NCBI RefSeq assembly: GCF_012726345.1
Contig: NZ_PTXN01000003.1
Span: 102,996 to 166,995 of the forward strand
Direction: 5' to 3'
DNA from: Marinomonas sp. UCMA 3892
GTDB lineage: Bacteria; Pseudomonadota; Gammaproteobacteria; Pseudomonadales; Marinomonadaceae
Length of the DNA stretch: 64,000 bases
In this document: piece by piece, positions 1 through 10,289 of the stretch
Layout of the letters: each line of letters opens with the position of its first letter
Numbering within the stretch: the first letter of the stretch is position 1
Translations under genes and position numbers: made by a program
The notes under the pieces: model-generated
Told to the model about the DNA's origin: nothing
The model's database searches: none
What the model saw: only the letters and a program-made list of their open reading frames with translations

Positions 1-786
1 AACCATGTTAGCGACGAATGAGGATATCTTTTTGTCTGTAACGTCATCTTTACTGAAAGCAGCAGAAACGTTTACGTTTGCATCAGCAACATCAAAATTT
101 GCAGTAACGGCATAACCGGATAAGTCAACTTTGCCTGTAGCAGTAGGGGCATTAGCTGGACCAGTTAAGGTATCGTATTTAACGCTTTCATAACCCACAG
201 AAATTGTTGCTGCATCTGTGATAAAAGTCACAGACGGGCGAATACCCGAAATCGCAGTGGTATTATCACCATAAGGGCTAGTATCGTCAGCTTTAGTGGA
301 ACCATCACCATACAAAGTATCGATTTCAAATTTTAGCTTTTCACTAGCATTGTAATGGAAAGCAATTTGACCGCCGCCATCGCCAATACGACCACGCACT
401 TTATTGGCCTGATACACATAATCATCGCTAACATGAACAATCAAAGTATCTTTCGCTAATGGGAATAAGTTGATTGCTTCAAAACGGCCAAGCTGGAAAT
501 CCCACGTACTATTACCTAGTTGGATAAAAGCATCATCAACAGTTGCTTCTCCATCAGTATTCAATAGTACAGTACCTTTACCAGCAAAGAAGTTATCACC
601 CGCAGTATGCTTACTATATGCATTCAATTCGACACGACCATTCTGGTCATAAGTTGTATCGCCAGTCTCAGTATCAACAGCGTCTGTGTTTAACTCGAAA
701 TTGGCGTCAAATATAGGAGCGGCATGAGCGGCGCTAACAGATAGGATGCTGCTAACAATAGCAGTAGCTAGGATAGTTTTTTTCAT
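1..786 (-). CDS. Outer-membrane porin, 3' part missing at window edge
   Basis: The reading frame is open from the ATG at 786 to base 1 (262 codons), so the C-terminal half of the protein lies outside the window. It begins with a classic signal peptide (MKKTILATAIVSS, cleavage likely after AHA near residue 22). The mature part is rich in Gly, Asp, Thr and alternating hydrophobic residues, as expected of a beta-barrel, with stretches such as FQLGRFEAINLFP and GGGQIAFHYNASEKLKFEID. It resembles the OprB/general carbohydrate-porin type of marine gammaproteobacteria. It would form a diffusion channel in the outer membrane; the substrate cannot be told. An AGG lies 9 bases before the ATG. The AT-rich upstream region probably holds its promoter. 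Porin identity is fairly sure; the subfamily is not. Confidence 0.75.
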   Translation of the reverse strand, partial: MKKTILATAIVSSILSVSAAHAAPIFDANFELNTDAVDTETGDTTYDQNGRVELNAYSKHTAGDNFFAGKGTVLLNTDGEATVDDAFIQLGNSTWDFQLGRFEAINLFPLAKDTLIVHVSDDYVYQANKVRGRIGDGGGQIAFHYNASEKLKFEIDTLYGDGSTKADDTSPYGDNTTAISGIRPSVTFITDAATISVGYESVKYDTLTGPANAPTATGKVDLSGYAVTANFDVADANVNVSAAFSKDDVTDKKISSFVANMV

Positions 787-1188
787 GATTTCAGACCTAA
801 TTTTATGTTGTTTTTATAATAAATAGAGCATTAACAAAAAACGTGTGTTTTCGTAACCAATAATACATTTCGGTAACTTTATTACAACAAAACAACATCA
901 AGAATTATTCTTATTTTTTACTTAATTTTTTAAGACTATAAAACTTAAATTTAACTATTTGATATATATTGCTTTTTTATAAAAATAGAGATATGCAAAA
1001 TAATTAAAATTAGCCAAATTAAGTAAAAAATACTGAAAAAAAAGGCATTATGTTTTTTACTTACATGATTATGAAATATAAAAAAACACGCCATAGCTCC
1101 CAAGCAGATCAGACACCTAACGTAAATCGTCCATCAAAACATTGTTAACACATCATATCTCGCGCAAAAAAATCATTGAGTAACACCA
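787..1188. other. AT-rich intergenic region upstream of the porin
   Basis: About 400 bases without a gene. The stretch next to the porin start (790-850) contains, on the minus strand, a TTGTTA and TATTATAAA-like pair that could be the porin promoter, though spacing is short (about 15). The rest is very AT-rich with no clear hairpin or repeat. It also lies downstream of the cyclase gene that ends at 1189; no convincing terminator is visible. Confidence 0.35.
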
Positions 1189-2859
1189 TTAGCGATTACT
1201 GAACTTAACCGCATACATTGCTTTATCCGCTCTGTGTAATAGGCTTTCTAATGTGTCATTATCTTCTACCAATGCACTACCCACACTAAATTGAATCGTA
1301 ATATCTTGCTCATTAATCCGAATAACAAGTGATTCACGGTCGCTCTGTAGTTGCTCAGATATAGTGACTAGGTCTTGATCACTATTTTGCTTTACGAGTA
1401 TCAAAAACTCATCCCCTCCCCAGCGAGCCACCTCACCCTTATCTCCAACAACATTGGTTAAGTAGGTAGCAATTTCCTGTAATACTAGATCCCCTGCAGC
1501 GTGCCCATGTAAATCATTAACTAATTTAAAACGATTAACATCCACATTAATTAGACCAAATGAATGGTGGTTTTTCTGCCAACGCTGCATATATTCGGTC
1601 ATATGCACTTCAAAACCCCGGCGATTATATAGCTCAGTCAAAGGATCAAGCTTAGCAAGGCGACTCAATGCCTCTGTACGCTCAGCAACTTTATTCTCAA
1701 GTTCAAGCTGATACTCCAATAGAGATGTCGACATCTTCTGATAATGGGAAACCAGTTTTTTGATTTCTAGGCCAGCAAAACGGCCTAATTTTGGCGCTCG
1801 ATACTGTTTTTTATCCAATGACCCAATAGAAAGATCCAACTCAGACAATGGCTTTGTCACAATCAGCGTGAGCAATAGATAGAACACGATTAAAGCGCAT
1901 ACAAGGCTAATGAAAAACACGACTAGCAACCCTGAAAACTCTGTCAGAGGAAGAAAACCATTGATATCAATAAAATTCACTTGAAACCAATCGATTTCAG
2001 GTATGTAAACAACACTCGCAAGTTGACGAACACCATCTTTATACACAGGAGAGGTTTTGACATGATTAGGCGCTTCTTTTGCCATTCCCAAGGTTTGCTT
2101 TAACTGCATGCGAGATTGTTCATCATCCAGCAGCTGAAAAACTAAGCTTTTATTTTCGGATTGTTTCGTTAATGAAGAGTAATCAATTAATTCTTCTCTC
2201 TGATAAAGTTGAATAGAGCCTTCATTGTTAATAAAAACAATAGCTGAATAAATATCTTGTTTTTCAACCATTTGGCGTAAAAATCCTGAAAGATCTAAGC
2301 CTGTCCCTACCACTCCCAAAACGTCATCACCATTACGTATTAAGACATCACTCCAAAGCTTAATAACCCCTAATTCTACATCTGGATTTACATTCAAATG
2401 TAGATTTAGCTTTTTCGCCATGATTTGGTAAAACCATGCATCATCAGGATTAGATTCGTGAAGTGTATACCGATAAGGATCAAGATTAGATGCTTCCTTA
2501 CCATCACTATAATAATAGTGCTCATTCCCTTTTAAGGCGATGAAGTAAGATTTATCCGAAAAGCGATGTCGAAATGCTTCTGTATCATAAAGCGCTTGCT
2601 GTTTTAAAGCGTCATTAAATGGATGTTTAGCCCACGCTTTTAGCGATTCAAGCTCAGCAAATTCTTTAGATAATTTCACTTCTTGAATCAATGGTAATAA
2701 AGTTCGTACTTTATCATATTGAATCTGCTTCTCGGCATAGCGCTCAACCCAGCTAACAATAATATCTTCGGCCAAAACTCTCATTGAAAGCCAAGAAAAA
2801 AAACCTGTGAGCAACAAGATTAGAGTAGTCGATATTAAAAAGCGCGACTTAATAGCCAT
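1189..2859 (-). CDS. Membrane diguanylate cyclase with periplasmic sensor (GGDEF)
   Basis: Makes the second messenger c-di-GMP from GTP. An N-terminal membrane helix (about residues 5-27) is followed by a periplasmic region of about 275 residues (Cache-like sensor, ligand unknown), a second helix (about 305-330), a HAMP-like linker with a short coiled coil, and a C-terminal GGDEF domain with the intact signature RWGGDEF near residue 478. The inhibitory I-site RxxD is not seen at the usual place, so product inhibition may be absent. A TTG at 2898 would add 13 residues, but ATG 2859 puts the first membrane helix near the N-terminus and is preferred. It is a single gene with no obvious partner. 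Family assignment is firm; the stimulus is unknown. Confidence 0.9.
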   Translation of the reverse strand: MAIKSRFLISTTLILLLTGFFSWLSMRVLAEDIIVSWVERYAEKQIQYDKVRTLLPLIQEVKLSKEFAELESLKAWAKHPFNDALKQQALYDTEAFRHRFSDKSYFIALKGNEHYYYSDGKEASNLDPYRYTLHESNPDDAWFYQIMAKKLNLHLNVNPDVELGVIKLWSDVLIRNGDDVLGVVGTGLDLSGFLRQMVEKQDIYSAIVFINNEGSIQLYQREELIDYSSLTKQSENKSLVFQLLDDEQSRMQLKQTLGMAKEAPNHVKTSPVYKDGVRQLASVVYIPEIDWFQVNFIDINGFLPLTEFSGLLVVFFISLVCALIVFYLLLTLIVTKPLSELDLSIGSLDKKQYRAPKLGRFAGLEIKKLVSHYQKMSTSLLEYQLELENKVAERTEALSRLAKLDPLTELYNRRGFEVHMTEYMQRWQKNHHSFGLINVDVNRFKLVNDLHGHAAGDLVLQEIATYLTNVVGDKGEVARWGGDEFLILVKQNSDQDLVTISEQLQSDRESLVIRINEQDITIQFSVGSALVEDNDTLESLLHRADKAMYAVKFSNR

Positions 2860-3034
2860 GTCCACAAGATTCCAAATGATTAAAGCAAAAACTGACAAAA
2901 AGTTACTAGATTAGCAAAAAATGCACCTAAGAATTATAGCTGGCATATAAAACACTATTATCCGTCCAAAAATAAGAACATTTTTGTAACGAAAAAACAC
3001 AAATTAACCAACGTCTTACAAAGTGAAACAATAA

Positions 3035-3850
3035 CTATTTACTACGCTTGTGTGTTGGCGAAAAACCTATAATTTTGCGATAAGCTCGCGAGAACGAAGA
3101 AGCATTAGAAAACCCATATTTTTCCGCCAGTAGGGCAATAGGAATCGATGATGTCATAATTAGTTGATGTGCTTGTTGCAGTTTACGCGTCAAAATATAT
3201 TTTTGTGGACTCATACCAAACTGCTTTTGGCACACTACATAAAAATGGCTTTCACTCATATTGAAATAATGTGCAAGCCATTCGTTACTAAAAGTCTGAT
3301 CAGGCTTACTATCAATCAAACTGTTGAGAATCACTAAGTCTAATCGCTGATGGGCAACACTTCTCCATGTACTGTCTTGTTCAGTGACGATGTCAGTCAC
3401 CTGCAGCAGCACCATAGGCAGCATCTGTGTGCTAACTCGACGCCTTACTTGTTCTGACGCATGCTGTAATTGCTTGGCGGTAAATTCAAGACAGCCAATC
3501 AATTCAACAGGTAACTGGGAAAAGAATGGCGCTGAAGACAATAAAATATCCAGAGAAGAACCTGAACTTTCGGCAATGTAAGTCATTAAAGGATCTTGGC
3601 GATGCATATCTACCACCAGCAGCTCGCAATCCTTGGTCTGCCCCGAAAATAAGTGCGGAATGTTATTCGGTGCTAACGCAAAGTGCCCACGCCCCAACGC
3701 TCCCGAAGATTGAGGCAATTCACATGTCATTTTTCCTTTCCACCCGATCAGGATTTGAGAAAAATCATGCAGATGCTCACCTTGCTGTGTCGAGATCAAA
3801 TTGTGACGAATTTCACTGTTCATAGCACTACAGCTTACCTTAAATATCAT
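3035..3850 (-). CDS. AraC-family transcriptional regulator
   Basis: A 271-residue regulator with a cupin-like N-terminal sensing domain (HLHDFSQILIGWKGKM) and a C-terminal pair of helix-turn-helix motifs: WLAHYFNMSESHFYVVCQKQ and LAEKYGFSNASSFSRAYRKI, ending in the AraC-family GFSPTHKR. It is divergent from the ornithine-cyclodeaminase-like gene at 3980 and shares about 130 bases of control region with it, where two direct repeats fit AraC-type binding. It therefore most likely controls that two-gene catabolic operon. The start could be ATG 3850 or ATG 3823; neither has a strong ribosome-binding site. The inducer is probably an amino acid or its derivative, by inference from the neighbours. 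Confidence 0.88.
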   Translation of the reverse strand: MIFKVSCSAMNSEIRHNLISTQQGEHLHDFSQILIGWKGKMTCELPQSSGALGRGHFALAPNNIPHLFSGQTKDCELLVVDMHRQDPLMTYIAESSGSSLDILLSSAPFFSQLPVELIGCLEFTAKQLQHASEQVRRRVSTQMLPMVLLQVTDIVTEQDSTWRSVAHQRLDLVILNSLIDSKPDQTFSNEWLAHYFNMSESHFYVVCQKQFGMSPQKYILTRKLQQAHQLIMTSSIPIALLAEKYGFSNASSFSRAYRKIIGFSPTHKRSK

Positions 3851-3885
3851 AACGACTATATTTATAGCAGCTCCCTATGGCACTG

Positions 3886-3917
3886 CATAGCTTTGGTATT
3901 AATCGTCATAGTTTTGG
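3886..3917. promoter_or_regulatory. Two direct repeats, likely AraC-type operator
   Basis: CATAGCTTTGG at 3886-3896 and CATAGTTTTGG at 3907-3917 are the same 11-mer with one change, 21 bases apart start to start. Directly repeated half-sites about two helical turns apart are the usual arrangement for AraC-family activators. They lie between the AraC gene and the operon beginning at 3980. Binding by this particular regulator is inference. Confidence 0.55.
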
Positions 3918-3979
3918 ACAACTAAAGGAATAACCAACTTGCTAGGATGATACTTCACTCAATAGATAGGAGTCGTGAC

Positions 3980-4930
3980 ATGCAAATTTCAGCCGAAACC
4001 TTACGCGAACACTTAACATGGCCAAAAGTGATCAACGCTCTACGCGATATTTTCATCGATGACGTTCAGTCTCCCGTTCGTCATCACCATTTTATAGACG
4101 TACCAGGCGAAGCCCAAGCCACCCTGCTACTGATGCCCGCATGGATTGAAGGTAAATATTTGGGCGTAAAACAAGTCAGCGTGTTTCCGAGTAATAACGC
4201 AAAAGGCCTACCAGGATTAACCAGCCTTTACACTTTAAGTTGCGGCAACACAGGACAAACCTTGGCACAAATGGATGGTAATGTAATAACAGCCATACGT
4301 ACTGCAGCGGCATCAGCCTTGGCTTCTAGCTTTCTATCTCGCCCAAATTCTCGTTCTATGTTGATGGTTGGCGCAGGGAGAATGGGCCATCATCTTGTTC
4401 CTGCACACTGTAGTGTTCGTCCTATTGAAACCGTCTGGGTTTGGGACCGAACTGTATCGACAGCGGTAGAGTTTGTCGCCGAACTACAAAACCAAGGCAT
4501 TGATGCTCGTGTCGGTAACACAGAGCAACTTCCAGAAATCGCAGGTACCGTAGATATCATCAGCTGTGCCACACTTGCTAACGAGCCCATCATTCTAGGT
4601 GAATGGCTCAAGCCTGGCGTGCATGTAGACTTAGTCGGTAGCTTCACTCCAACCATGCGCGAAGTAGATAACCTAGCTATGCAAAAAGCAGAAATATTTG
4701 TCGATACTCGAGCTGGTGCCCTATCCGAAACAGGTGATTTGATCATACCCATTAGAGAAGGAGCTATCTCGGCTGACGACATTCACGCGGAGTTAACTGA
4801 GCTTTGTGGCAATACTCATCAAGGCAGATCATCTCTTCGCCAACCAGATCAAGCCATCACTTTATTCAAATCTGTAGGTGATTCCCGTGAAGATTTAGCC
4901 GCGGCAATTCTGGCGTACCAGAGCTCATAA
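3980..4930 (+). CDS. Ornithine cyclodeaminase / mu-crystallin family protein
   Basis: A 316-residue NAD(P)-dependent enzyme. The dinucleotide-binding loop is visible as MLMVGAGRMG near residue 130, and the upstream part contains the family stretch KQVSVFPSNNAKGLPG. Members either deaminate ornithine to proline, reduce delta1-pyrroline-2-carboxylate, or act as amino-acid dehydrogenases; the sequence alone does not decide. The next gene is a DadA-like amino-acid oxidoreductase 64 bases downstream, which fits an imino-acid pathway in which the flavoenzyme makes a cyclic imine and this enzyme reduces it. The start is set by AGGAG at 3968-3972, seven bases before ATG 3980; an upstream ATG at 3947 has no such site. 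Confidence 0.85.
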   Translation: MQISAETLREHLTWPKVINALRDIFIDDVQSPVRHHHFIDVPGEAQATLLLMPAWIEGKYLGVKQVSVFPSNNAKGLPGLTSLYTLSCGNTGQTLAQMDGNVITAIRTAAASALASSFLSRPNSRSMLMVGAGRMGHHLVPAHCSVRPIETVWVWDRTVSTAVEFVAELQNQGIDARVGNTEQLPEIAGTVDIISCATLANEPIILGEWLKPGVHVDLVGSFTPTMREVDNLAMQKAEIFVDTRAGALSETGDLIIPIREGAISADDIHAELTELCGNTHQGRSSLRQPDQAITLFKSVGDSREDLAAAILAYQSS

Positions 4931-4994
4931 CATTTTTTAGTCAAAATTCAATCGACTTAACAACATCAAATACGCACTTTTTTGGAGAAAATCA

Positions 4995-6287
4995 ATGGAA
5001 AACAACACCCAATCACCTACGCTGGACAATAAAAAACCAGAGACCACAAGCAGCTTTGCTGTCGTAGGTGCGGGTGTCGTCGGTTTATGTGTGGCACTAG
5101 AAGCTCAAAGGCGAGGCCACAAAGTCATATTGATTGACGATAAGGCTCCGGGTAAATCTACGTCCTCAGGCAATGCAGGGTATTTAGCCACAGAGATCAT
5201 CGACCCACTGGGAACACCAGAGGTACTTAGATCTGCTCCCAAGCTTTGGTTAAATCCAAAAGGACCAATCTGTACACCAATACGCTATATAACAAAAGCT
5301 GCGCCATGGTATTGGCGTTTCATAAAAGCAGCTCAACCCGATCAGGCGCAACGCGGAACAGAGATGATACATCAGCTAAATAAAGAATCTGTTGGCGCTT
5401 GGAAACGCACCTTAACCGATATCGGCGCGGAAGCTCTTCTCATCAAAGGTGGGCATTTGGTTGTTTGGGAAAATCCCGATAAACGTGATGAAGCTTCAAA
5501 GTTGATTGAAAAAATGCACAGCTACGACATTTCCTGCGAATTAGTCGATGGGAACAAGTTAGCCTTGTTAGAGCCTGAACTATCCCAAACGCTCAGCCAT
5601 GCGGTTTTCTTCCCAGAAATTCATCGGTTATCGGACCCTTATGATGTTTGCAAAGCATTATTCGAGGCATTTATAAAACGTGGAGGAAGCTTTATCACCG
5701 CTAGAGTGAACGCCATTCAACCTTATGAAGACAGCATTAGGTTAGTCACAACACAACAAACAGAGACATTTGATCGCGTTTCCATTTGCGCTGGTGCTTG
5801 GAGTAAAACGTTGCTAGAACAGGTCGGAATTCATGTGCCATTGGAAGCTGAACGTGGTTATCACGTAACTTTCCCCAACGATAAAACACGCATACATCAC
5901 ACTATTTTATCGGCAGACCGAAAGTTAGTTTTGTCGCCACTAGATGCAGGACTGCGTGCGGTAGGAATGAGTGAGATAGGAGGATTAGATTTACCACCAA
6001 TCAAAAAGCGTTATCAGGTTTTACGCGAGCACACCAAAGGCTTGCTACCTAAACTATTCGATAACCCTAAACTTCAGTCGAGCGAATGGATGGGGCATCG
6101 GCCTTCTTTGCCAGACTCCTTACCAGTAATTGACCAGCACCCTATTTATTCTCGTTTGTCTTTTGCTTTTGGCCACCAGCATTTGGGGATTACACAGGCC
6201 GCGATAAGTGCAGAGCTATTACTGGAAAAACTAGAATTGCGTCCGACGCGAATTCCAATGAAGGCATTGCGAGTCGACCGATTTTAA
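4995..6287 (+). CDS. FAD-dependent D-amino-acid dehydrogenase-like oxidoreductase (DAO family)
   Basis: A 430-residue flavoprotein. The N-terminal Rossmann motif is clear ([17 protein letters not shown], with an acidic residue ending the second strand in VILID), and the C-terminal region has the DAO-family pattern [13 protein letters not shown] and [11 protein letters not shown]. DadA-like enzymes oxidise D-amino acids or cyclic imino acids and pass electrons to the respiratory chain. It follows the ornithine-cyclodeaminase-like gene and has GGAG eight bases before its ATG, so the two are probably one operon under the divergent AraC regulator. A proline, hydroxyproline or similar substrate is plausible but not proven. 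Its stop overlaps the convergent kinase gene by four bases. Confidence 0.85.
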   Translation: MENNTQSPTLDNKKPETTSSFAVVGAGVVGLCVALEAQRRGHKVILIDDKAPGKSTSSGNAGYLATEIIDPLGTPEVLRSAPKLWLNPKGPICTPIRYITKAAPWYWRFIKAAQPDQAQRGTEMIHQLNKESVGAWKRTLTDIGAEALLIKGGHLVVWENPDKRDEASKLIEKMHSYDISCELVDGNKLALLEPELSQTLSHAVFFPEIHRLSDPYDVCKALFEAFIKRGGSFITARVNAIQPYEDSIRLVTTQQTETFDRVSICAGAWSKTLLEQVGIHVPLEAERGYHVTFPNDKTRIHHTILSADRKLVLSPLDAGLRAVGMSEIGGLDLPPIKKRYQVLREHTKGLLPKLFDNPKLQSSEWMGHRPSLPDSLPVIDQHPIYSRLSFAFGHQHLGITQAAISAELLLEKLELRPTRIPMKALRVDRF

Positions 6288-8629
6288 TGGCCATGAACAG
6301 TGTTTAACAATATATCTAACGTCTCTTCATAAAGCGGTCTCAATGCGTTTATTTCAACACTAAAATCCATTTTGGTGCTGTCATTACAGTGGTTTTCTAA
6401 TTCGCGGAAAGCCGCTGCTAAGGTTTGTGCACCGACAGCATCAGAATCCCCTGCTAAACGGTGAGTAATGTCTGCCAACTCGTACAAATCTTTTTGTGCA
6501 TTCATTTCAGTCAACTCTTCCAAGCCTCGCTCAATCGACGACGAAAACAGCGACACCAATTTTTGTAAACGCTGCTGACCCAATGCGGTTAGATGAGAGT
6601 AAATAAGGCTGATGTTTAACAAGCCGCTACTTACTTGCTGGTCTAGTGCTATCTGGTTGTTGAGGTTGAGCTGCTCCCCCATTACCTGATAAAGCAATTC
6701 ACGTTTAAAGGGCTTAGGGATAACAGCTCGAATGCCAATATCATGACATTGTTTTACATTGCTTGGCAGAACATTAGCGGTGAGCGCTACGATAGGCGTT
6801 TGAGCATTTATCTGGCCACCATTGCGTATTTGATCAGCAACATCTAAACCACTTAACGAGGGTAAATGAATATCCATCAGAATCAAATCGAAGTGACTGT
6901 TGTTTGCTTTATGAAGCGCTTCTTGGCCATCCACAGCAAGTGTCACTTGATGTCCATCCTGCTCCAATAGTTCCGTAGTAACGGCTTGATTAATTGGCGT
7001 ATCTTCAACCAGTAAAATCGACATAGGCGCTAGTTTCCGAGGCGGTTCAATAGCCTCAACCGAGGCGATATCGGCTTTATCTATCGCAATTAATGGCACA
7101 TAGAACCAGAAGACACTGCCACGGCCTTCCTCACTTTCTACACCCATTTCACCTTCGAGCAACCTCACCAATTGGGCTGTAATAGCTAACCCCAGCCCTG
7201 TACCGCCAAATTGTCGTGTGACACTTTCATCTGCTTGGCTAAAGCGCTCAAATATATGTGAAAGATAGCGATCAGGAATGCCCATTCCCGTATCTTCTAC
7301 CTCAATAAGTACACCACTAGATTGCTCAGGATTCTCCTCTGCAGGCATTACAGAAATGGTTACAGAGCCATCTCGAGTAAACTTAATGGCATTAGACACA
7401 AGGTTTGATAAAATTTGCCGTAACGCACCAACGGCTCCCTGGTAGCGGTCCTGTAATTGATCGCTAATCTGTACATTCAACTGCGTATTTTGTTGCTGGG
7501 CTTGAGCCAAAAACAGCAAGCTCGTGGAATTTACTAGCTCACTAATTGAAAACGGCAGAATCTCCGGACTATACATACCTTCTTCTAGACGAGCGTAGTC
7601 CAATAGACCGTTGAGAATTTCTAATAGAGCCTCCCCAGACTGGTAAATCGCGGAAAGCTTCTCGTGACTCTGAGAGGACTGAGGCTGGCTCTGTAGTAAC
7701 TCCACCATACCCAAAATACCATTCAACGGCGTTTTGATTTCGTGGCTCATAGTTGCCAAAAACTGGCTCTTAGCTAAGTTCGCTTTTTCAGCCGTCTCTT
7801 TAGCATCTTGTAATCGTCGAGTCCGGCGGCTCACTTGCTCTTGCAGCTGATCTCGGTGATAGCGCAATTCAGCTTCGATCACATCTTTTTGCTTGATATC
7901 CGCTAAAATTGCTTCTCGCATGTCATTCATCGCATTCACAACAGAATCGATTTCATCACTTTCTGAACGCGGTGTTTTATGCGGCAATATAAGCTTTTTT
8001 TTGAGATTTCCAGCACCGATAGAGCGGGTATAACTGGCCATGTATTCCAGATGCCGCGTTACCATAAAATGCACAATAAGCAGTAACAAAACTCCATTAA
8101 TTAACACCAGAAGACTTTGAAAAAGCGCAATTTCGATAGCAGATCGCAGCAATTTTGACTGAATAGCCGCCATATCATGATACACCGTTAGCTCGCCAAG
8201 CATACGCTGCGTCTGCTTGCCATCTCGGTCGATGTAATAGATAGGCAAAGTGGTACCATTATTATTGTTCACAATCGAGTCTTTATCCCCGACTATGATG
8301 TCATCTTGCCAATCCGCAGAATGCAAGGTAACCGCATTCACATTGGAAAAGTTCATAATACCTTTTAGCTGCAATTCTAATTGTTCGCTATCAAGATCCC
8401 ATAAACCTTTTCGCACCCCTTCAATATGCGATGATGTAATGTAATCGGTTTGCTGCTGCATCGAGGCTCGCTCGCGCCGATATTCGTTGAACACCTGAAC
8501 GCTAGTCGAGATAAGAGCCAGCAACAAACTTAATGACAAAAGTTTAATGAAGATACGATAAGCCAGCGGATGCATTTGCTTATAACGTAATAAATTGGGG
8601 AATAAAGTGAACCGTATTGATCGGCGCAT
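6284..8629 (-). CDS. Hybrid sensor histidine kinase (HAMP-HisKA-HATPase-REC-Hpt)
   Basis: A 781-residue TorS/ArcB-type phosphorelay kinase. Two membrane helices (about 22-47 and 163-190) bracket a periplasmic region of about 115 residues. HAMP and coiled coil follow, then HisKA with [15 protein letters not shown] (His about 296), the ATPase boxes [19 protein letters not shown] and GGTGLGLAI, a receiver domain with [10 protein letters not shown] (Asp about 586), and a C-terminal Hpt domain with [14 protein letters not shown] (His about 723). It is the last gene of a three-gene operon: response regulator, periplasmic binding protein, kinase. Only two bases separate it from the binding-protein stop. 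The binding protein probably presents the signal to this kinase; final phosphate transfer would go to the OmpR-type regulator. Confidence 0.93.
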   Translation of the reverse strand: MRRSIRFTLFPNLLRYKQMHPLAYRIFIKLLSLSLLLALISTSVQVFNEYRRERASMQQQTDYITSSHIEGVRKGLWDLDSEQLELQLKGIMNFSNVNAVTLHSADWQDDIIVGDKDSIVNNNNGTTLPIYYIDRDGKQTQRMLGELTVYHDMAAIQSKLLRSAIEIALFQSLLVLINGVLLLLIVHFMVTRHLEYMASYTRSIGAGNLKKKLILPHKTPRSESDEIDSVVNAMNDMREAILADIKQKDVIEAELRYHRDQLQEQVSRRTRRLQDAKETAEKANLAKSQFLATMSHEIKTPLNGILGMVELLQSQPQSSQSHEKLSAIYQSGEALLEILNGLLDYARLEEGMYSPEILPFSISELVNSTSLLFLAQAQQQNTQLNVQISDQLQDRYQGAVGALRQILSNLVSNAIKFTRDGSVTISVMPAEENPEQSSGVLIEVEDTGMGIPDRYLSHIFERFSQADESVTRQFGGTGLGLAITAQLVRLLEGEMGVESEEGRGSVFWFYVPLIAIDKADIASVEAIEPPRKLAPMSILLVEDTPINQAVTTELLEQDGHQVTLAVDGQEALHKANNSHFDLILMDIHLPSLSGLDVADQIRNGGQINAQTPIVALTANVLPSNVKQCHDIGIRAVIPKPFKRELLYQVMGEQLNLNNQIALDQQVSSGLLNISLIYSHLTALGQQRLQKLVSLFSSSIERGLEELTEMNAQKDLYELADITHRLAGDSDAVGAQTLAAAFRELENHCNDSTKMDFSVEINALRPLYEETLDILLNTVHGH

Positions 8630-8631
8630 AA

Positions 8632-9558
8632 CTAGTAATCGAACTCCCCATTAAAACCAAGATCAGCATTGTAAATTTGGTGATAACGCTCCACCAGCTC
8701 AAGCACCATGCTAGGGTCTTTCAATAATCTGTCTAAACGCTGATTTAATAAGGGCAGCCACTTAACTAAAGGAGACTTTTTGGAAATCGCGAGATACCAA
8801 AAATCGCTAACATCTGTTTTTGTGTGACCAATCTTGCCTTCTAAACCCAATCGCTGTACATCCAACTGACCTGATAATTTTCCCATGGGTACAACGTCTA
8901 AACGATTATCAGCCAACTTTAATAGATTTTGGTCCTGAGTCGAGACAAGCTCTAAGTTCGGATATTCATGTAGAGCGGCATCCACTTTATTACCAAAGCT
9001 GTCGCCCATTAACGAGCCAACCCGCAAGCTAGCCAAAGACTTCCAGTCTGTAAATACCAGTGGATGCTCAATAGGGTAATACAGGTAAATTGACTCACGA
9101 ATAACTGGAGCATCTAGGTAGGTTAGAAACTGTTGACGTTTCGACGTTTTGAATCCTGACAGCATATCAACGTTGCCTAACTCGGCTTCTTTGAGACATC
9201 GCCGCCAATTGCTATTTTGACGAGCATCAACCTTCACGCCAAGTGGCTCTAATAACATTCTAATAACGGCAACGTTGACACCATCAATTTTTTCATCAGC
9301 ATTCACCCATGAAACGGGTGGATAAGCGCTGTTTCCACACACTTTTATCGTTAATCCAGATAAGCCATTCTGCGGTGGATGAGAGACTGACAACGCATCG
9401 TTTTCAGCTAAAGCACTCCAAGAAAACAACATACTCAACCAGATAAAGCATAACCAAAGAGCTCTGCTGTATATTTCAAATCTATAATAGAGTGTTGCGC
9501 GGTGAACGTTTTTTTTCCTAACAATCACCACAAATAATCGCTTTATCACCGCTCGCAT
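8632..9558 (-). CDS. Periplasmic solute-binding protein (SBP_bac_3 type), likely co-sensor
   Basis: A 308-residue protein with a hydrophobic segment at about 33-51 ([18 protein letters not shown]) that looks like a signal peptide or anchor. The rest follows the family 3 binding-protein pattern: [18 protein letters not shown], then [48 protein letters not shown] and a C-terminal [19 protein letters not shown]. No permease or ATPase is nearby. It sits between response regulator and kinase genes, with its ATG overlapping the regulator stop (TAATG), so it more likely works as a ligand-binding partner of the kinase than in transport. The n-region before the hydrophobic segment is unusually long (33 residues), so an internal start cannot be excluded. 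Confidence 0.82.
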   Translation of the reverse strand: MRAVIKRLFVVIVRKKNVHRATLYYRFEIYSRALWLCFIWLSMLFSWSALAENDALSVSHPPQNGLSGLTIKVCGNSAYPPVSWVNADEKIDGVNVAVIRMLLEPLGVKVDARQNSNWRRCLKEAELGNVDMLSGFKTSKRQQFLTYLDAPVIRESIYLYYPIEHPLVFTDWKSLASLRVGSLMGDSFGNKVDAALHEYPNLELVSTQDQNLLKLADNRLDVVPMGKLSGQLDVQRLGLEGKIGHTKTDVSDFWYLAISKKSPLVKWLPLLNQRLDRLLKDPSMVLELVERYHQIYNADLGFNGEFDY

Positions 9559-10289
9559 TACAAATCGTCTTGAGGATTATTACTAAGGAGGTAGCCAACA
9601 CCATGAACAGTAATGATCATTTGTGGACAGTGTGGGTCTTCACTTAATTTACGACGAATTCGGCCTATTAAAACATCAATCGTGCGATCTGTAGCGTTCC
9701 ATGTACGATTTTTGATTCGGTCCATAAGTTGATCACGCGTCAAAGCAACCCCCTCATTTGCCTTAAGCGCTAACAAAAGCTGAAATTCACCTTCAGTTAA
9801 TTGGCTCACACTGCGGTCAGACTTAAGCAAAACACGGCGCGACGTATCTAATTGCCATGTTCCAATCGTACGAAATACGGGTTCTTCTATTGGTTTTTTA
9901 GCAAGCTCTCTCTGATTCCTAACGCGGCGAATAAGGTTCTTCCCACGAGCTAATACTTCTCGCGCATTGAAAGGTTTGCAAACGTATTCATCCGCTCCAC
10001 ACTCTAGCCCTATGATGCGGTCGATATCGTCCTGTTTACCTGTTACTAAAATAATTCCGACTTCTGAACGGCTCCGTAATTCACGGGTCAAAGTCAATCC
10101 ATCTTTACCAGGTAAACGAATGTCTAGAAGAATAAGATCGAATTCTTGCTCACTCAATAACTGTTCAGCGGCTTCTGCAGTATCAGCCCCTGAGACCGTA
10201 TAGCCTTCTTCTGCAAAGTAGCTTTCGAGTGTTTCTCTGATGACGCTAGAATCGTCAACCACGAGAATTTTAATGTCTGACATTAACAT
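9558..10289 (-). CDS. OmpR/TorR-family response regulator
   Basis: A 243-residue two-domain regulator. The receiver domain shows KILVVDDS with the acidic pair, the phospho-acceptor in DLILLDIRLPG (Asp about 56), the Thr of LVTGKQ and the Lys of VCKPFNARE. The C-terminal winged helix has the OmpR-family pattern LTEGEFQLLLALKANEG and TIDVLIGRIRRKLSEDP...ITVHGVGYLL. It is the first gene of the operon with the binding protein and hybrid kinase and faces the NhaC antiporter gene across 736 bases. The antiporter is therefore a possible target. ATG 10289 and ATG 10283 are both possible starts. Confidence 0.93.
   Translation of the reverse strand: MLMSDIKILVVDDSSVIRETLESYFAEEGYTVSGADTAEAAEQLLSEQEFDLILLDIRLPGKDGLTLTRELRSRSEVGIILVTGKQDDIDRIIGLECGADEYVCKPFNAREVLARGKNLIRRVRNQRELAKKPIEEPVFRTIGTWQLDTSRRVLLKSDRSVSQLTEGEFQLLLALKANEGVALTRDQLMDRIKNRTWNATDRTIDVLIGRIRRKLSEDPHCPQMIITVHGVGYLLSNNPQDDL

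Noticed and set aside
3385..3397. GTGACGATGTCAG, one base from the MatP site matS
   Set aside because: It is inside the AraC coding region, and a one-mismatch hit is expected roughly once in two windows of this size by chance.
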